NCBI GenBank assembly: GCA_045576455.1
Contig: JAZNGM010000001.1
Span: 496,001 to 560,000 of the forward strand
DNA: 64,000 nt
Direction: 5' to 3'
From: RGIG4034 sp045576455
GTDB taxonomy: Bacteria; Bacillota; Clostridia; Lachnospirales; Lachnospiraceae
Numbering within the stretch: the stretch's first letter is position 1; every line of letters begins with the position of its first letter. Both the position numbers and the translations under genes were made by a program. A model generated the notes under the pieces. That model saw nothing but the letters and a program-made list of their open reading frames with translations. It made no database searches and was not told the origin of the DNA. Below are positions 36,989 to 46,123 of this stretch, one piece after another.

Positions 36989-38703
36989 AAAATAAGTTTC
37001 TAAGATTATTAAGTTTATTTGTAATAATGACAATGCTTTTATGTGCCTGCGGTAAAAAGGCAGACGATAAGGATGTTTCCGGTTCTAAAGCAGATAATAC
37101 AGAAACGGATGACAGCCAAAACGGTAATACTGCAACAGACGGCACAGACGAAAATAAGCAGGACGACAAGCAGGATGCATCTGCCGGAAGCGATTCGGCT
37201 GATGGTTCTGAGGATGTTGATTCTAAAGATAAAGAGCAGGAAGCGGCAGATGTATTGACACCGAAGGAAATCTTCAGTACGGTAAGAAGAACGCCGCCGT
37301 ATAAATTTATGAATGATCATAATCCGCTTTTTACTCAGTCGTATGGCGCTGATCCATATGCTATTGTATATAACGATACGGTTTATGTATACATGACAGG
37401 AGATACCTATGAATATGATAAAGATGGTAATCTTGTAAGCAATAGCTACGGTAAGGTTAATACTATTAAAGTTGTATGTTCTAAGGACCTCGTTAACTGG
37501 ACAGACTGCGGTAGTATCCGCGTAGCCGGAAGAGGAAATGCAGCAGAGTGGGCGAGCCAGTCATGGGCTCCTTCTGTTGCCTATAAGAACATTGATGGTA
37601 AGGATAAATTTTTCCTTTATTTTGCAAATAATGCAAGTAATATCGGTGTATTGGTAGCTGACAGTCCGACAGGACCGTTTACGGACCCTATCGGCAAGCC
37701 GTTAATCACAAGAGAAATGCAGAACTGCGGTGATGTTGCGTGGTTATTTGATCCGGGCGTTTTTGTGGATGATGACGGAAGTGCATATATCTATTTTGGT
37801 GGTGGTGTACCTGAGGGGAAGGATGCAGACCCGGGTACAATCCGTTGTGCTAAGTTAGGCGCAGATATGACAAGTATTGAAGGCGATATTATTAAGCTGG
37901 ATGTTCCTTATGTATTTGAGGCTTCCTGTATGAATAAGATTGGCGATACATATTACTATACGTATTGTTCTAACTGGAATGTGCCACAGAGTGCATATGA
38001 GGAATTAGGAATTAAGAGTGCTCAGATTTGCTATATGACATCGGATAATCCGATGGGACCTTTTACTCTTCAGGGTGCCATACTTAAGAACCCTTATGAT
38101 TATTTCTCAGTAGGTGGTAATAACCATCAGAGTCTGTTTGAATTTAAAGGTGAGTGGTATATTGCATATCATTCACAGCTTCTTGATGTTGCGGTTGGAA
38201 ATGGTGGTATGGGCTACCGTAGTACCAATATTGATAAGCTTACGGTACGTGAGGATGGCAAGATAGAGCTTATTGAGGTGGCAACCAAGAAGGGTGTTAA
38301 GCAGGTAGGAACACTTGATGTATTAAACCGTGTGGAAGCGGAGACAATGTCTACCATGGGCGGAATTAATACCAGAACCCATGTTGACGCATCTAACAGA
38401 ACCGTAGTTAATGAGATTAATACCGGAGATTTTATATATCTTGAGGGTTGTGATTTTGGTAGTGGTGCCAATACATTTACTGCTTCCGTGTATGCAGTAG
38501 AAGAACAGGCCGGTTTAGTGGAGATTAAACTGGATGGTCTTGGCGGAGAGGTAGTCGGCTATTTTGAAATTACACCGGGTGAAAAGGGCTTTAGGGAACT
38601 GTCCGTAAAGCTTGATAAAGAAGTATCAGGTGTCCATAATCTTTTCTTTACTTTCTATGGTGAAGGCTATATGATGGATTACTGGGTGTTTTCACAAGAG
38701 TAA
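36985..38703 (+). CDS. Lipoprotein GH43 glycosidase with CBM6-like domain
   Basis: A 572-residue surface lipoprotein: lipobox LCAC with Cys22, an Asp/Lys/Ser-rich linker of about 70 residues, a GH43 propeller and a C-terminal CBM6-like sandwich (VEAETMSTMGGINT at about 450, VSGVHNLFFTFYG at the end). Catalytic residues are all visible: Asp123 (GADPYAIVY), Asp256 (LFDPGVFVDDDG) and Glu312 (VFEASCMNKIG). It is the secreted paralogue of the cytoplasmic GH43 at 6319 and probably removes arabinose or xylose at the cell surface before import. ATGA overlap with GH3 couples their translation. Confidence 0.9.
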   Translation: MKNKFLRLLSLFVIMTMLLCACGKKADDKDVSGSKADNTETDDSQNGNTATDGTDENKQDDKQDASAGSDSADGSEDVDSKDKEQEAADVLTPKEIFSTVRRTPPYKFMNDHNPLFTQSYGADPYAIVYNDTVYVYMTGDTYEYDKDGNLVSNSYGKVNTIKVVCSKDLVNWTDCGSIRVAGRGNAAEWASQSWAPSVAYKNIDGKDKFFLYFANNASNIGVLVADSPTGPFTDPIGKPLITREMQNCGDVAWLFDPGVFVDDDGSAYIYFGGGVPEGKDADPGTIRCAKLGADMTSIEGDIIKLDVPYVFEASCMNKIGDTYYYTYCSNWNVPQSAYEELGIKSAQICYMTSDNPMGPFTLQGAILKNPYDYFSVGGNNHQSLFEFKGEWYIAYHSQLLDVAVGNGGMGYRSTNIDKLTVREDGKIELIEVATKKGVKQVGTLDVLNRVEAETMSTMGGINTRTHVDASNRTVVNEINTGDFIYLEGCDFGSGANTFTASVYAVEEQAGLVEIKLDGLGGEVVGYFEITPGEKGFRELSVKLDKEVSGVHNLFFTFYGEGYMMDYWVFSQE

Positions 38704-38728
38704 AAGTTAGAATGGAGGAAAAATTAAA

Positions 38729-39508
38729 GTGAACGGACTTTTTGGACCGGATAGTGGACTTATGAAAGTATTGACGGTTATTTCAGATATCGTCCTTATC
38801 AGTATGTTGTGGCTTATTTGTTCTTTGCCTGTGGTAACGGTTGGAGCGTCTACAACAGCTGCGTACTATACCATAATGAAAGTAGTCCACAAAAAGACGG
38901 GGTATATTTCCCGTGAGTTCTTTAAATCATTTAAATTGAATTTTAAGGATTCATTAATTATTACAATAGTATATGAATTATTAATGGCTTTATTGATGTA
39001 TAACATATATACCATGTATCAGGCAATGGGAGTAGAAGAGTCATCATCTGTTACTTTTTACCTTTTATTCACATACTGTGTATTGTTCTTAATACTGATT
39101 GCTGTAATGATATATACATATCCAACCTTATCAAGATTTGTTATGAAGCGGTTTAAGATTGTAAGATTCGCGGTGTATGCAACTTTCAGACATATGCTTA
39201 CAACTTTGCTTCTTCTGGTAGTATTTATTATAAGCTTTGTTGCACTGATTGTATTTCCGGTTTGTGTAATTATTATGCCGGGTCTGTGTCTCTATATTTA
39301 CAGTATTTTTATGGAAAAAATACTCCGTCGTTACATGTCACCGGAAATGCTTGCACAGTGGGACGGCCCTAAAGATTATATGGATGAGGATGCGGATGAA
39401 ACCGTGACAAGGAGTTCAATCAGGGACATAGTTGCGAGCGTGAACGCGGATACAGATATAGACACAGACGGGGATACAAAGGATGCGGATGACGCCACTG
39501 AGCAGTAA
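38729..39508 (+). CDS. YesL/DUF624 membrane protein
   Basis: A 259-residue integral membrane protein with about five helices, matching YesL (DUF624): LMKVLTVISDIVLISMLWLICSLPVVTVGASTTAAYYT. YesL genes accompany sugar importers for plant polysaccharides in Bacillus and Lachnospiraceae; their biochemical role is not established. The C-terminal tail of about 50 residues is strongly acidic (runs of Asp in a DTDIDTDGD pattern). The start is GTG 38729 after a GGAGG. Confidence 0.88.
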   Translation: MNGLFGPDSGLMKVLTVISDIVLISMLWLICSLPVVTVGASTTAAYYTIMKVVHKKTGYISREFFKSFKLNFKDSLIITIVYELLMALLMYNIYTMYQAMGVEESSSVTFYLLFTYCVLFLILIAVMIYTYPTLSRFVMKRFKIVRFAVYATFRHMLTTLLLLVVFIISFVALIVFPVCVIIMPGLCLYIYSIFMEKILRRYMSPEMLAQWDGPKDYMDEDADETVTRSSIRDIVASVNADTDIDTDGDTKDADDATEQ

Positions 39509-39589
39509 TAAATGCAGTAATAAGTTAGTTTTAAGGTAGTAATTAGAATTAATATATGAGGTAATAAAAATATAAGAAAGGTGTGGGTT

Positions 39590-42229
39590 ATGATGGAAAA
39601 TACTTTTTCGCTTGTTAAAGGGCAAGCCGCATGCATTTATATTAATGAAAATGATGCAAATTACGATGGCATTTTACTCGCAGCAAACAGCTTTGCCAGT
39701 GATGTCTTAATGGTAACCGGAATTAAACCACAAATCTGTACAAAAGAGGAAGAATTGGCCGGTTGTGTTATTGCAGTCGGAACAATGGCACAGAATAGTA
39801 TTATCGCTAAATTAGTAGATAAAAAAGTGCTTTCTCTTGACGGAATTGACGGTAAATGGGAGTGCTATAAAACACAGCTCGTGGATTACAATGATAACAA
39901 TATAACACAGGTTCTTGCTATTGCAGGAAGTGATAAGAGAGGATGTATATATGGTATATACCGCCTTTCCAGAATGATTGGTGTAAGTCCGTGGGTATGG
40001 TTTGCCGATGTTCTTCCGGAGAAGAAAACGGAAATCGTTTTGTCAAAGAGTGCACTTGATATGGAATCAAAAGAGCCGTCTGTTAAATACAGAGGTATCT
40101 TTATTAATGATGAATCACCTTCTTTCACCGGATGGGCTTACGGGAAGTTTGGCGGATTAAATGAGAAAATGTATTGCAACGTTTTTGAATTAATCTTAAG
40201 AATGAATGGTAACTATTTATGGCCGGCTATGTGGGGAAACATTTTCTCTGAAGAAGGAAGTGAGCATCCGCATGACAATATCCGTATGGCTGATGCATAT
40301 GGTATCGTTATGGGTACAAGCCACCATGAACCGATGTGCCGTGCAGGGGAAGAGTGGCGTTATAATTTTGAAAAATATACTGACCATTACAACTGGGATT
40401 TTGCTTCAAACAGAGAAGGTATTACTAATTTCTGGAGAGACGGAATCGCAAGAAATAAGCCGTATGAAAGTATTGTAACAGTAGGTATGCGTGGTGAGGC
40501 GGATTCTGCTCTTGCCGGTGGCTTACAGTACAATGTTGATTTGTTAAAAGACATTATTAATGTACAAAACGACCTTTTGAAAGAAGCAGGTATGCAGGAT
40601 GTAACGAAAATGCTTGTAGTCTACAAAGAGGTAGAAGAGTATTGGAATGGTGGCGTTGATAAAACAACGGGTAAATTTGTTGAAGGTCTTAAAGATTGGA
40701 AAGAAGCTGACGGAACAACAGCACTGGATAATACCGTAATTATGCTTTGTGAAGATAACTATGGTAATGTCCGCTCCTTACCGGAAACAGACCGTAAAGG
40801 CGGATGGGGTATGTATTACCACTTCGACTATAACGGCGGTCCGCGTGGATATATGTGGATTAATGTTATGCAGCTTGAAAAGACATGGGAACAGTTATCA
40901 GAAACCTATGAATACGGTGTACGTGATATCTGGATTGTTAACGTAGGTGATCTTAAACCTATGGAAATGCAGATTTCATATTATATGGATTTGGCATATG
41001 ATTTTGAGACTTACGGAACCAATCCGAAAATTACGCCTATGGAATACTATAAGAGATTTGTCAAAGAGCAGTTCTCCTATGGTGTATCTGAAGAAGGACT
41101 TGATAAAATTGCAGAAGTTCTTGCCGGTTACTGCAAGCTTAATGCAATTTGTAAGCCGGAGTATTTAAGGGAAGATGTTTACAGCATTGATAATTATAAA
41201 GAAGCACAGTGGATAATGCAGTATGCTGAGAAGATTAAGAATCAGGCGGAGGAGTGTAAGCAGCTTATACCTGAACAGCTTAAGGATGCTTACTATGAGC
41301 TTATTTATTATCCTGCGGTTGCAACGGCTAATATGAACGAGCTTTATATTTATTATGCATACTATTTGAAGAATAAAGGGGTTAATGCAACCCTTGCGGA
41401 AGGTTTCGCAACCCTTGTGGATGATTGCTTAAAACTTGATGCAGACTTAATGTATTATTATAACAATACGATGGCAGGCGGTAAGTGGAAGAAGATGATG
41501 AGTCAGCCACATATCGGATATGTTTCATGGAACGCTGAAAATCTTCAGCCACCTGTAGTGGAACATAATGCTTCAGAAGCCGGTAAAGTCTCTAAAGAAG
41601 AACTTTTAAACATTGTTATGTCTGATGGTGTAATGCATCCGACGGATACTTATGTGGCAATAGGGGCTGAAAATTACAGCAGCTTATTACAGGGTACTTT
41701 GGCAGATGGTACAAAGACACAGTTTGAGGTAATACCTAATTACGGACGTGAAAAAGCTTCCCTTAAGGCATATCCTGTGACGAATGAATATATTCAGACG
41801 GGAGAAAACATGGAAAGTGGTTGCATGGATGAAGCAGTGCTTAATACACTTCCAAGAGCACAGTACGAGTTTGAGACAAAGAATGCCGGAGATTATAAGG
41901 TAAGAATATATACCGGACCAAGCAACCACCTTGTAGGTAATATTGTGAAGCTTCGTTGTGCCGTTTCTGTTGATGGTTCTGCACCACAGATTCTCAATAT
42001 GCTTCCAAACGGATACCTTGCAGGTAACTGCTGGGAAGGCCATTGGTGTACAGCAGTATGTAAAAACTGCCATGTAAATGAGTGTGAGATTTCCATGACA
42101 GAAGGTAAACATACGTTGACCTTCTATGGTATTGATCCGGGGCTTTTGCTGGAAAAGATAGTTGTATATCGTGATGAGCTTCCAAAATCCTATAAAGGAC
42201 CGGTGGATGATGGCGTAAGAGTATTCTAA
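39590..42229 (+). CDS. GH115 xylan alpha-1,2-glucuronidase
   Basis: An 879-residue GH115 enzyme that removes glucuronate or 4-O-methylglucuronate from xylan, including from internal xylose units, unlike GH67. Recognised from GSDKRGCIYGIYRLSR, the YRGIFINDESP motif, LILRMNGNYLWPAMWGN, GIVMGTSHHEPMCRAGEEW and GMRGEADSA. No signal peptide, so it acts on imported oligosaccharides. The glucuronate it frees feeds the uxaC-uxuB-uxuA-kdgK-eda genes immediately after the next regulator. Start 39590 is chosen because of AAAGG at 39577-39581; a second ATG follows at 39593. A 12-bp hairpin ends the gene. Confidence 0.92.
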   Translation: MMENTFSLVKGQAACIYINENDANYDGILLAANSFASDVLMVTGIKPQICTKEEELAGCVIAVGTMAQNSIIAKLVDKKVLSLDGIDGKWECYKTQLVDYNDNNITQVLAIAGSDKRGCIYGIYRLSRMIGVSPWVWFADVLPEKKTEIVLSKSALDMESKEPSVKYRGIFINDESPSFTGWAYGKFGGLNEKMYCNVFELILRMNGNYLWPAMWGNIFSEEGSEHPHDNIRMADAYGIVMGTSHHEPMCRAGEEWRYNFEKYTDHYNWDFASNREGITNFWRDGIARNKPYESIVTVGMRGEADSALAGGLQYNVDLLKDIINVQNDLLKEAGMQDVTKMLVVYKEVEEYWNGGVDKTTGKFVEGLKDWKEADGTTALDNTVIMLCEDNYGNVRSLPETDRKGGWGMYYHFDYNGGPRGYMWINVMQLEKTWEQLSETYEYGVRDIWIVNVGDLKPMEMQISYYMDLAYDFETYGTNPKITPMEYYKRFVKEQFSYGVSEEGLDKIAEVLAGYCKLNAICKPEYLREDVYSIDNYKEAQWIMQYAEKIKNQAEECKQLIPEQLKDAYYELIYYPAVATANMNELYIYYAYYLKNKGVNATLAEGFATLVDDCLKLDADLMYYYNNTMAGGKWKKMMSQPHIGYVSWNAENLQPPVVEHNASEAGKVSKEELLNIVMSDGVMHPTDTYVAIGAENYSSLLQGTLADGTKTQFEVIPNYGREKASLKAYPVTNEYIQTGENMESGCMDEAVLNTLPRAQYEFETKNAGDYKVRIYTGPSNHLVGNIVKLRCAVSVDGSAPQILNMLPNGYLAGNCWEGHWCTAVCKNCHVNECEISMTEGKHTLTFYGIDPGLLLEKIVVYRDELPKSYKGPVDDGVRVF

Positions 42230-42270
42230 TGTCTGTTCCATTATCTCAATGTTTATTTCAGAATGATAAT

Positions 42271-42301
42271 GAGCTTCACTTATTAATTATAAGTGAAGCT
42301 C
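42271..42301 (+). terminator. Perfect 12-bp hairpin between convergent genes
   Basis: Arms 42271-42282 and 42290-42301 are exact inverted repeats with a 7-base AT loop. It lies between the 3' ends of GH115 (rightward) and the AraC gene (leftward); the right arm is within the last codons of the latter. Likely a bidirectional terminator, though U-runs are weak. Confidence 0.65.
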
Positions 42302-43153
42302 ACGAAATTCTTTTGGTGAAACAGAATATTCTTTTTTGAACGCTCTAAAGAAAGAAGAATAATCGTTAAAACCGTATAATTCGTATGTTTTGCTAATGGA
42401 CATACCACCTAAGATTGCATCCCGACAGGCTTGCAATCTTTTTTTTGTAATATATTGGTGGATGGAAATACCGAATTCTTCCGTAAAAGTATGGGAAATG
42501 TGGAATTTACTGACAAAGAATTCCTTTTGTATGGCATCTAATGATAAATCCTCTTCCAAGTGATGATTAATATATTCACTTATGGCAACAGCAAGGTCGA
42601 CATCCCGTGATTCTCCGGTGCCATGCTGGCTTTCATAGAGAATCCGGCTTAAATATAAAAGAAGCGAGTTGATGCAAAAGGAAATCTGGGTATCACGTCC
42701 GAAACGGTTGCTTTTGATTTCCTCAATTAATTCAAAAATGCGCGCCTGAATACGGTTAAATTGTAATGGATCGCAATGATAGGAATACTCATTTGTTTTT
42801 TGAAAATTAAGTATGAGATAGCTTAAGTCGGAGGACATATTACATATGTTGCGGTAATAACTGTCACTAAGCCAGAGGATAAAACGGCGGTACGGAGTCT
42901 CTTCATCCAAAAATTCCGGATAATGGGCTACACCGGGCGGGATAAGGAGAAAGTCTCCTGATTGGATATAGTATTTTTTATTATCCACATGTAAGCATAC
43001 ATTTCCTTCAAGGAAAAAGTAAAATTCATAGTAATCATGGGTGTGGGAAGAAACCGCATTGCCCGGTTTGTCAGAATAGTAGTAAACCTCAAAATCTTTG
43101 GATAACATGTACTGGCGTGTACTGAAGGGAGTTAGCAGTTCTTTTTTTCTCAT
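42287..43153 (-). CDS. AraC-family transcriptional regulator
   Basis: A 288-residue regulator with an N-terminal cupin (HTHDYYEFYFFLEGNVCLHVD, SGDFLLIPPGVAHYPEF) and two C-terminal helix-turn-helix motifs (LDAIQKEFFVSKFHISHTFTEEFG; SISKTYELYGFNDYSSFFRAFKKEYSV). It is divergent from uxuA-uxuB-uxaC-eda-kdgK and adjacent to GH115, so it probably controls uronate use, perhaps sensing glucuronate or an aldouronic acid. Ribosome site AAAGGAA is next to the ATG. Confidence 0.92.
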   Translation of the reverse strand: MRKKELLTPFSTRQYMLSKDFEVYYYSDKPGNAVSSHTHDYYEFYFFLEGNVCLHVDNKKYYIQSGDFLLIPPGVAHYPEFLDEETPYRRFILWLSDSYYRNICNMSSDLSYLILNFQKTNEYSYHCDPLQFNRIQARIFELIEEIKSNRFGRDTQISFCINSLLLYLSRILYESQHGTGESRDVDLAVAISEYINHHLEEDLSLDAIQKEFFVSKFHISHTFTEEFGISIHQYITKKRLQACRDAILGGMSISKTYELYGFNDYSSFFRAFKKEYSVSPKEFRELHL

Positions 43154-43217
43154 GGGGTTCCTTTCTTAGGTGGCTCTTTGACGCAAGTAAGCCATTGATA
43201 TTGCTTCTTATAAATAA

Positions 43218-43246
43218 AGAATATCATGCTATCGCAAGATTTGCAA
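43218..43246 (-). promoter_or_regulatory. Candidate promoter of the uronate AraC regulator
   Basis: On the minus strand, TTGCAA (43246-43241) and TATTCT (43223-43218) are 17 bases apart, about 65 bases before the AraC start codon. This matches a vegetative sigma-A promoter reasonably well. It lies in the 193-base divergent gap shared with uxuA. Confidence 0.4.
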
Positions 43247-43263
43247 TGTTGACAACAGTTTTT

Positions 43264-43302
43264 GCTAATGAAAATGGCGTAAATTAGCGATAAAATGTTA
43301 GC
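43264..43302 (+). promoter_or_regulatory. Candidate operator before uxuA
   Basis: Three related half-sites occur here: GCTAAT (43264-43269), ATTAGC (43283-43288) and GTTAGC (43297-43302). The first is inside TTTGCTAAT, a 9-mer found again at 34831, just before the GH3 gene. They may bind the divergent AraC protein or another sugar regulator. Confidence 0.35.
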
Positions 43303-43346
43303 ATAACAGAATAACCACTAATGAATTGTTGATGGAGGATAAGATT

Positions 43347-44417
43347 ATGCAGATGACTTTACGTTGGTTCGGAACAGGACATGATTCCGTAACACTTGAA
43401 CAAATCAGACAGGTACCGGGAGTAAAAGGCGTTATTACAACTTTATATGATTCCGTACCGGGTGAAGCTTGGAAAACAGAAGATATAAAGAGATTAAAAA
43501 AAGAGGTTAACGATGCAGGACTTGAAATTGCCGGAATTGAGAGCGTTAACATTCATGATGATATTAAAATCGGTACAAAAGACCGTGACAAATACATAGA
43601 TAATTACATTACAACGTTAAAGAGACTGGGTGAAGAGGATATCCATATGGTATGCTACAACTTCATGCCGGTATTTGACTGGACAAGAACAGAACTTGCA
43701 AGAAAGCGTCCTGACGGCTCAACGGTTCTTGCATATTCACAGGAAATGATTGATAAAGTAGATCCTGTAAACATGTTCTCCAACCTTGATAAAGACAGTA
43801 ACGGTTTCGTATTACCGGGCTGGGAACCGGAACGTATGGCTACGGTAAAGGAACTTTTTGAAAAGTATAAAGATGTGGATGATGAGAAATTATTTGAAAA
43901 CCTCAAGTATTTCCTTGAAAGAATTATGCCGGTTTGTGATGAATATGACATCAACATGGCAATCCATCCGGATGATCCTGCATGGAGCGTTTTCGGACTT
44001 CCACGTATTATTATTAATAAAGAAAACCTCTTAAGAATGATGAAGATGGTAGACAATAAACACAACGGTGTTACTTTCTGCAGCGGTTCTTACGGTACGA
44101 ATCCGGACAATGATCTTCCGGATATGATCCGCTCCTTAAAGGGACGTATTCATTTTGCACATGTAAGAAATCTTAAGTTCAATTCAAGAACGGATTTCGA
44201 AGAGTCTGCACATCTTTCTTCAGACGGAACCTTTGATATGTATGAAATCGTAAAAGCATTATATGACATCGGATTTGACGGACCAATCCGTCCGGATCAC
44301 GGAAGAATGATCTGGGGTGAAGTTGCTATGCCGGGTTATGGTCTTTACGACAGGGCACTCGGTGCAACCTATATCAACGGTCTTTGGGAAGCTATTGAGA
44401 AAGCAAACCGCAAATAG
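43347..44417 (+). CDS. uxuA: Mannonate dehydratase
   Basis: A 356-residue enzyme that dehydrates D-mannonate to 2-keto-3-deoxygluconate in hexuronate breakdown. The sequence is a typical UxuA from MTLRWFGTGHDSVTLEQIRQVPGV onward, with the GVITTLYD, HPDDP, FCSGSYGTN, HFAHVRN and RPDHGRMIWGE motifs containing the metal-binding His and Asp residues. Start 43347 follows GGAGG (43334-43338) with eight-base spacing. First gene of the five-gene uronate operon. Confidence 0.95.
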   Translation: MQMTLRWFGTGHDSVTLEQIRQVPGVKGVITTLYDSVPGEAWKTEDIKRLKKEVNDAGLEIAGIESVNIHDDIKIGTKDRDKYIDNYITTLKRLGEEDIHMVCYNFMPVFDWTRTELARKRPDGSTVLAYSQEMIDKVDPVNMFSNLDKDSNGFVLPGWEPERMATVKELFEKYKDVDDEKLFENLKYFLERIMPVCDEYDINMAIHPDDPAWSVFGLPRIIINKENLLRMMKMVDNKHNGVTFCSGSYGTNPDNDLPDMIRSLKGRIHFAHVRNLKFNSRTDFEESAHLSSDGTFDMYEIVKALYDIGFDGPIRPDHGRMIWGEVAMPGYGLYDRALGATYINGLWEAIEKANRK

Positions 44418-44477
44418 GCTATAAGGAAGCTAAAACCATTAATCATGTGAACGAACAGCAATGAAAGAGGTAAGTAT

Positions 44478-46091
44478 ATGATTTTAACAAACGCAGGAAT
44501 TTCAGATAAAAAAGCATGGGAAGAAAAAGGTTATTCCATGCCGGCCTTTGACAGGGAAGAAATGTGTAAGAAAACAAAAGAAGCACCATACTGGATTCAT
44601 TTTGGTGCCGGTAACATTTTCAGGGCATTCCAGGCTAATGTGGTTCAAAATCTTTTAAACGATGGCACACTGGACCGCGGATTAGTTGTAGCGGAAGGCT
44701 TTGACTATGAAATTATTGAAAAAATGAACAAGCCGCACGACGACCTTACGGTTTTAGTAACCTTAAAGGCAGATGGCAATATTGAAAAAACGGTTGTAGG
44801 AAGTGTTGCGGAAAGTCTTATCGTAGACAGTGCTCATGCAGACTATAACAGATTAAAAGAGATATTTAGGAATCCGTCTTTACAGATGGTAAGTTTTACT
44901 ATTACGGAAAAGGGCTATGTCCTTGCCGATGCGAAAGGCGAGTATTATCCGGGGGTTAAGAGCGACCTTGAAAATGGTCCTGAGGCACCGGTAAGCTACA
45001 TTGGTAAAGTGGCGGCACTCTTATATGAAAGATATGTAAATGGTGCCCTTCCGGTTGCGATGGTAAGTATGGATAACTGTTCCCATAACGGTGAGAAGCT
45101 TTATGCGGCAGTTAGCGTATTTGCAAAAGAATGGGAAGAAAAGGGACTTATAAAGAAAGGTTTCATGGCTTATGTTTCCGATGAAAAACAGGTAAGCTTC
45201 CCATGGACAATGATTGATAAAATCACACCACGTCCGGATGACAAGATTATGGAGCTTTTAAGAAATGACGGACTTAAAGACGTAGACCCTATCATTACAT
45301 CCAAGAATACTTATGTAGGACCTTTTGTTAATGCAGAGGAATGTGAATATCTTGTAATTGAAGACAGCTTCCCTAACGGTATTGAGAACCTGAAGAAGGG
45401 TGGTATTATTTTTACGGACCGTGAGACAGTAACCAAGGTTGAGCGAATGAAAGTGTGTACATGCCTTAATCCGCTTCATACCGCACTTGCCGTATACGGA
45501 TGTCTTTTGGGATATACCTCTATTTCAAAAGAAATGGAAAGCCCGCTCCTTCGTAAGATGGTAGAACGTATCGGTTATGTGGAGGGACTTCCGGTAGTTA
45601 CAGACCCGGGCATCATTAAGCCTGAGGATTTCCTTAATGAAGTTATTACTGTACGTATACCGAATCCGTTCCTTCCGGATACACCACAGCGTATTGCAAC
45701 AGATACATCACAGAAACTGGGTATCCGTTTTGGTGAGACCATTAAGGCATATGTAGCAGATGCTACCAAAAATGTAGCAGACTTAAAACTTATTCCATTA
45801 GTACTTGCAGGCTGGTTGCGTTATCTTATGGCAGTGGATGATAATGGTAATGCATTTACATTAAGTCCTGATCCATTGCTTGCTTCCGTATGCCCGGCTG
45901 TAGAAGGCATTAAGCTTGGTGCGCTTACAGAGGTTCCGGATGCAGTAAAAGAGTTACTTAAGAGAGAAGATATCTTTGGTATGGATTTATACAAAGCAGG
46001 GCTTGCTGAAAACGTGTTAAGTTATTTCCTTGAACTTACCGGTGGTGTAGGTGCCGTAGAAAAGACGCTTACCAAGTATGTGATGCAATAG
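44478..46091 (+). CDS. uxuB: Fructuronate reductase (mannitol dehydrogenase family)
   Basis: A 537-residue NAD-dependent polyol dehydrogenase-family protein; in this operon it is almost certainly D-mannonate oxidoreductase, reducing fructuronate to mannonate. Visible features: nucleotide-binding start IHFGAGNIFRAF, VAEGFDYEIIEKM, SMDNCSHNG and FPWTMIDKITPRP, and a C-terminal helical domain. It lies between uxuA and uxaC, whose products perform the flanking steps. Confidence 0.9.
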   Translation: MILTNAGISDKKAWEEKGYSMPAFDREEMCKKTKEAPYWIHFGAGNIFRAFQANVVQNLLNDGTLDRGLVVAEGFDYEIIEKMNKPHDDLTVLVTLKADGNIEKTVVGSVAESLIVDSAHADYNRLKEIFRNPSLQMVSFTITEKGYVLADAKGEYYPGVKSDLENGPEAPVSYIGKVAALLYERYVNGALPVAMVSMDNCSHNGEKLYAAVSVFAKEWEEKGLIKKGFMAYVSDEKQVSFPWTMIDKITPRPDDKIMELLRNDGLKDVDPIITSKNTYVGPFVNAEECEYLVIEDSFPNGIENLKKGGIIFTDRETVTKVERMKVCTCLNPLHTALAVYGCLLGYTSISKEMESPLLRKMVERIGYVEGLPVVTDPGIIKPEDFLNEVITVRIPNPFLPDTPQRIATDTSQKLGIRFGETIKAYVADATKNVADLKLIPLVLAGWLRYLMAVDDNGNAFTLSPDPLLASVCPAVEGIKLGALTEVPDAVKELLKREDIFGMDLYKAGLAENVLSYFLELTGGVGAVEKTLTKYVMQ

Positions 46092-46123
46092 ATAAAATGT
46101 TTTTAGTCTGAATGGAGAGCACT

